NCBI GenBank assembly: GCA_039809405.1
Contig: JBDHUX010000029.1
Coordinates: 1-10,558, forward strand
Reading direction: 5' to 3'
DNA: 10,558 nt
Origin: JBDHUX01 sp039809405
Lineage (GTDB): Bacteria > Patescibacteriota > Gracilibacteria > Absconditabacterales > Absconditicoccaceae
Made by a program: the position numbers and the translations under genes. Shown in pieces: positions 9,108 through 10,558 of this stretch. Position 1 is the first letter of the stretch, and each line of letters opens with the position of its first letter. The notes under the pieces were generated by a model. It worked only from the letters and a program-made list of their open reading frames with translations. It did not search any database and had not been told where the DNA came from.

Positions 9108-9113
9108 TACAAT
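9108..9113 (+). promoter_or_regulatory. Candidate -10 element upstream of the 9126 gene
   Basis: TACAAT ends 12 bases before the ATG at 9126, the same spacing as the TATAAT before tatD. Because an intrinsic terminator lies just upstream, a new promoter is needed in 9057-9125. No clear -35 is visible. Confidence 0.25.
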
Positions 9114-9125
9114 ACTTGTAAGATC

Positions 9126-9776
9126 ATGTTACTTCTGAAGTATATAACTGTATTGATTATATCAATCTGACTATTTTGATATATTTTTAGATATAGTAAT
9201 ATACAAGCCTCTTGATACTACGAACATACTTATGAGTGTATCATAGATAATCAATGACTAACAGTATATGCGGGACAATTTAATAATAGTAAAAACTGTT
9301 TTGAGTATATCATAGAGCTTGCTAGCATAAGAACCTATCTATATAAACAACTATCTGATATAAATATAAGTATAAGTGAGACGGATAGACTAAGAGACAG
9401 AAACTACTTATCTAAAACAAGACAGATAATAAATCAAAGGATAACAACTACAGACAAATATATAAACTCTATATATGATGGTGCGAAATCTTTTGAAGAT
9501 CAACTCTTCCAAAATATCAGGAAGAAATACATAAAGTCACTAGTCAGTGTAAAAAATAAGATAGCAGAGCAAAATAAACTACTCTATGAAAACATACAAA
9601 GTTATATAAGATGATGAGACAAAGATAAATTGAGTGAAACGCAACAATCATACCAACAAAATTATTATAAACTTGTTATTATAAATGGTATCTTAGATGC
9701 TACCAACCTTGATGAGTTCATGCCTATGTTGGACTTATATAATGAAAAATTTATATCAACCTGATCTGTTGAGTAA
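9126..9776 (+). CDS. Hypothetical protein, N-terminal anchor plus helical region
   Basis: This 216-residue protein needs seven TGA codons read as Gly. Residues about 5-20 are strongly hydrophobic (I-T-V-L-I-I-S-I-G-L-F-G-Y-I-F) followed by Arg, which is typical of a signal anchor or a secreted protein. Two cysteines follow at residues 38 and 58, and could form a disulfide outside the membrane. Residues about 60-190 are rich in Lys, Gln, Ile and Asn with long helix-compatible stretches, possibly a coiled coil. There is no CGN codon and no TGG codon in the gene. I do not recognise a family. It starts a new transcription unit after the terminator at 9031-9056 and is followed after 22 bases by the racemase-like gene, with which it is probably co-transcribed. 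Confidence 0.85.
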
Positions 9777-9787
9777 CAAATTAGACT

Positions 9788-9793
9788 TATAAT
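9788..9793 (+). promoter_or_regulatory. Candidate -10 element immediately before the racemase-like gene
   Basis: A perfect TATAAT ends five bases before the ATG at 9799. If used, the transcript would begin at the start codon itself and be leaderless. It sits in the 22-base gap after the preceding gene, and no -35 at good spacing is visible, so readthrough from upstream is equally possible. Confidence 0.25.
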
Positions 9794-9798
9794 AAATT

Positions 9799-10558
9799 AT
9801 GAGTATCGACAAGATAGCTATCGTAGCATGAGATATATCCGACTTTTATGTATCCAAACTCATACCAAAAAATATGGATATTATTTTTGTGCTAGAAAAC
9901 AGACGGTGAAATTTGCATACATTGGATATATCAGATAGTATAAATCTATTACAAAGGCATATAGATAGTCTAATACAACAAGGCATCAAATCAATTATAA
10001 TCCCACCAGTATTTGAAATTTATTTTAGATATCTTCACGACAATAAGTCCGATTATATTCATATCATCTTACCGATATTTGAGACTTTTTTTAAAGAACA
10101 AATCCTGCCTTATTCTGTAGTTTGAAAAGTTTGTTTGATATGAAACCCTGACCATACTAAGAGCATTGAAGCTATCATCCAATCCCGATGTCAATTACAC
10201 ATACTGACTACAAACCAATCCAACAATAGATACTTCCAGAAAAATTGGATCTTATATCATCATGATACTACTGTATTTGACACATTGCACGATATGGGAC
10301 ATAGCCGATTTGTAAATAAACTGATTAAGATTGTATTGAAAAAGATAAAAGATCGATCTCCTGATACAATAGTTCCTACAAATTACGGTTATCTCAAGTG
10401 GACCAAAACTATACATGGTTTTACACACAAAAAGATCAGATTTTATAATAAACAGTATATAATTGATATCATAAGTAAATTGATTTGAGTATGATCGGAT
10501 TGTATAGAGTGAAAGCAGTTCAGCCATAAGCTATACTACGCCGGCAAATCTCCAAGTT
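9799..10558 (+). CDS. Glutamate racemase-like protein lacking catalytic cysteines (3' partial)
   Basis: The frame runs off the end of the window; 253 residues are visible, about the size of a whole MurI. By eye the fold pattern of glutamate racemase can be followed: an N-terminal I-A-I-V-A-G-D strand where MurI has the D-S-G-x-G-G loop, R-x-G-N-L-H at 35-40 in place of P-Y-G-x-x-S, Q-G-I-K-S-I-I-I-P-P-V-F at 61-72 in place of the A-C-N-T strand, and D-T-I-V-P-T-N-Y-G-Y-L-K at 189-200 in place of D-x-L-x-L-G-C-T-H-Y-P. Both catalytic cysteines are absent, so racemase activity is unlikely; it may be a pseudoenzyme with another ligand. Four codons are CGA or CGG; codon 36 lies where MurI has Tyr, which suits Trp. 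The similarity is weak and only inferred. An unrelated alpha/beta protein is possible. Confidence 0.4.

Noticed and set aside
1..10558. tRNA, rRNA, CRISPR array, insertion sequence or attachment site
   Set aside because: All gaps between genes are 163 bases or shorter; I found no cloverleaf-like sequence, regularly spaced repeats, transposase motifs or terminal inverted repeats.

Overview
This is a low-GC bacterial window in which TGA is read as a sense codon for glycine. Under the standard code every gene looks shattered into fragments. With TGA = Gly and only TAA/TAG as stops (translation table 25), ten genes appear as clean, full-length frames. Invariant glycines of known families fall on TGA: both glycines of the TatD GEIG motif, the glycine of the ComF phosphoribosyltransferase loop, and all seven glycines of the YraN protein. 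This code is known from the candidate phyla Absconditabacteria (SR1) and Gracilibacteria (BD1-5). Several CGA and CGG codons fall where tryptophan rather than arginine is expected, which would point to Absconditabacteria in particular. That second reassignment is an inference here.

Layout. Positions 1-2809 hold the 3' end of an unrecognised protein with an N/T/Q-rich tail, followed by a secreted or anchored polytopic membrane protein resembling the VirB6/TrbL-like type IV secretion proteins of CPR bacteria. Positions 2890-7740 hold four genes on the plus strand, separated by gaps of 71-78 bases: a TatD-family metal-dependent hydrolase, a DUF4153 membrane protein, a YraN/UPF0102 nuclease-fold protein, and a membrane-anchored TPR protein. 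The TPR gene is convergent with comF, which lies on the minus strand at 7748-8458. comF diverges from a short two-helix membrane protein resembling the VirB2/TrbC-like pilins of CPR bacteria. That gene is followed by a clear intrinsic terminator at 9031-9056. The window closes with a small anchored helical protein of unknown function and the 5' part of a protein resembling glutamate racemase but lacking the catalytic cysteines.

How the genes may work together. A VirB6-like channel protein, a VirB2-like pilin and ComF in one 10 kb window are compatible with a DNA-uptake or attachment apparatus of an epibiotic, reduced-genome cell. The genes are in different transcription units, so this link is a hypothesis. 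No rRNA, tRNA, CRISPR array or mobile element was seen. The longest stretch without a gene is 163 bases (8963-9125), so there is no large unexplained gap. None of the nine visible starts has a Shine-Dalgarno motif, and several have a -10-like TATAAT element so close to the ATG that leaderless transcripts are plausible.
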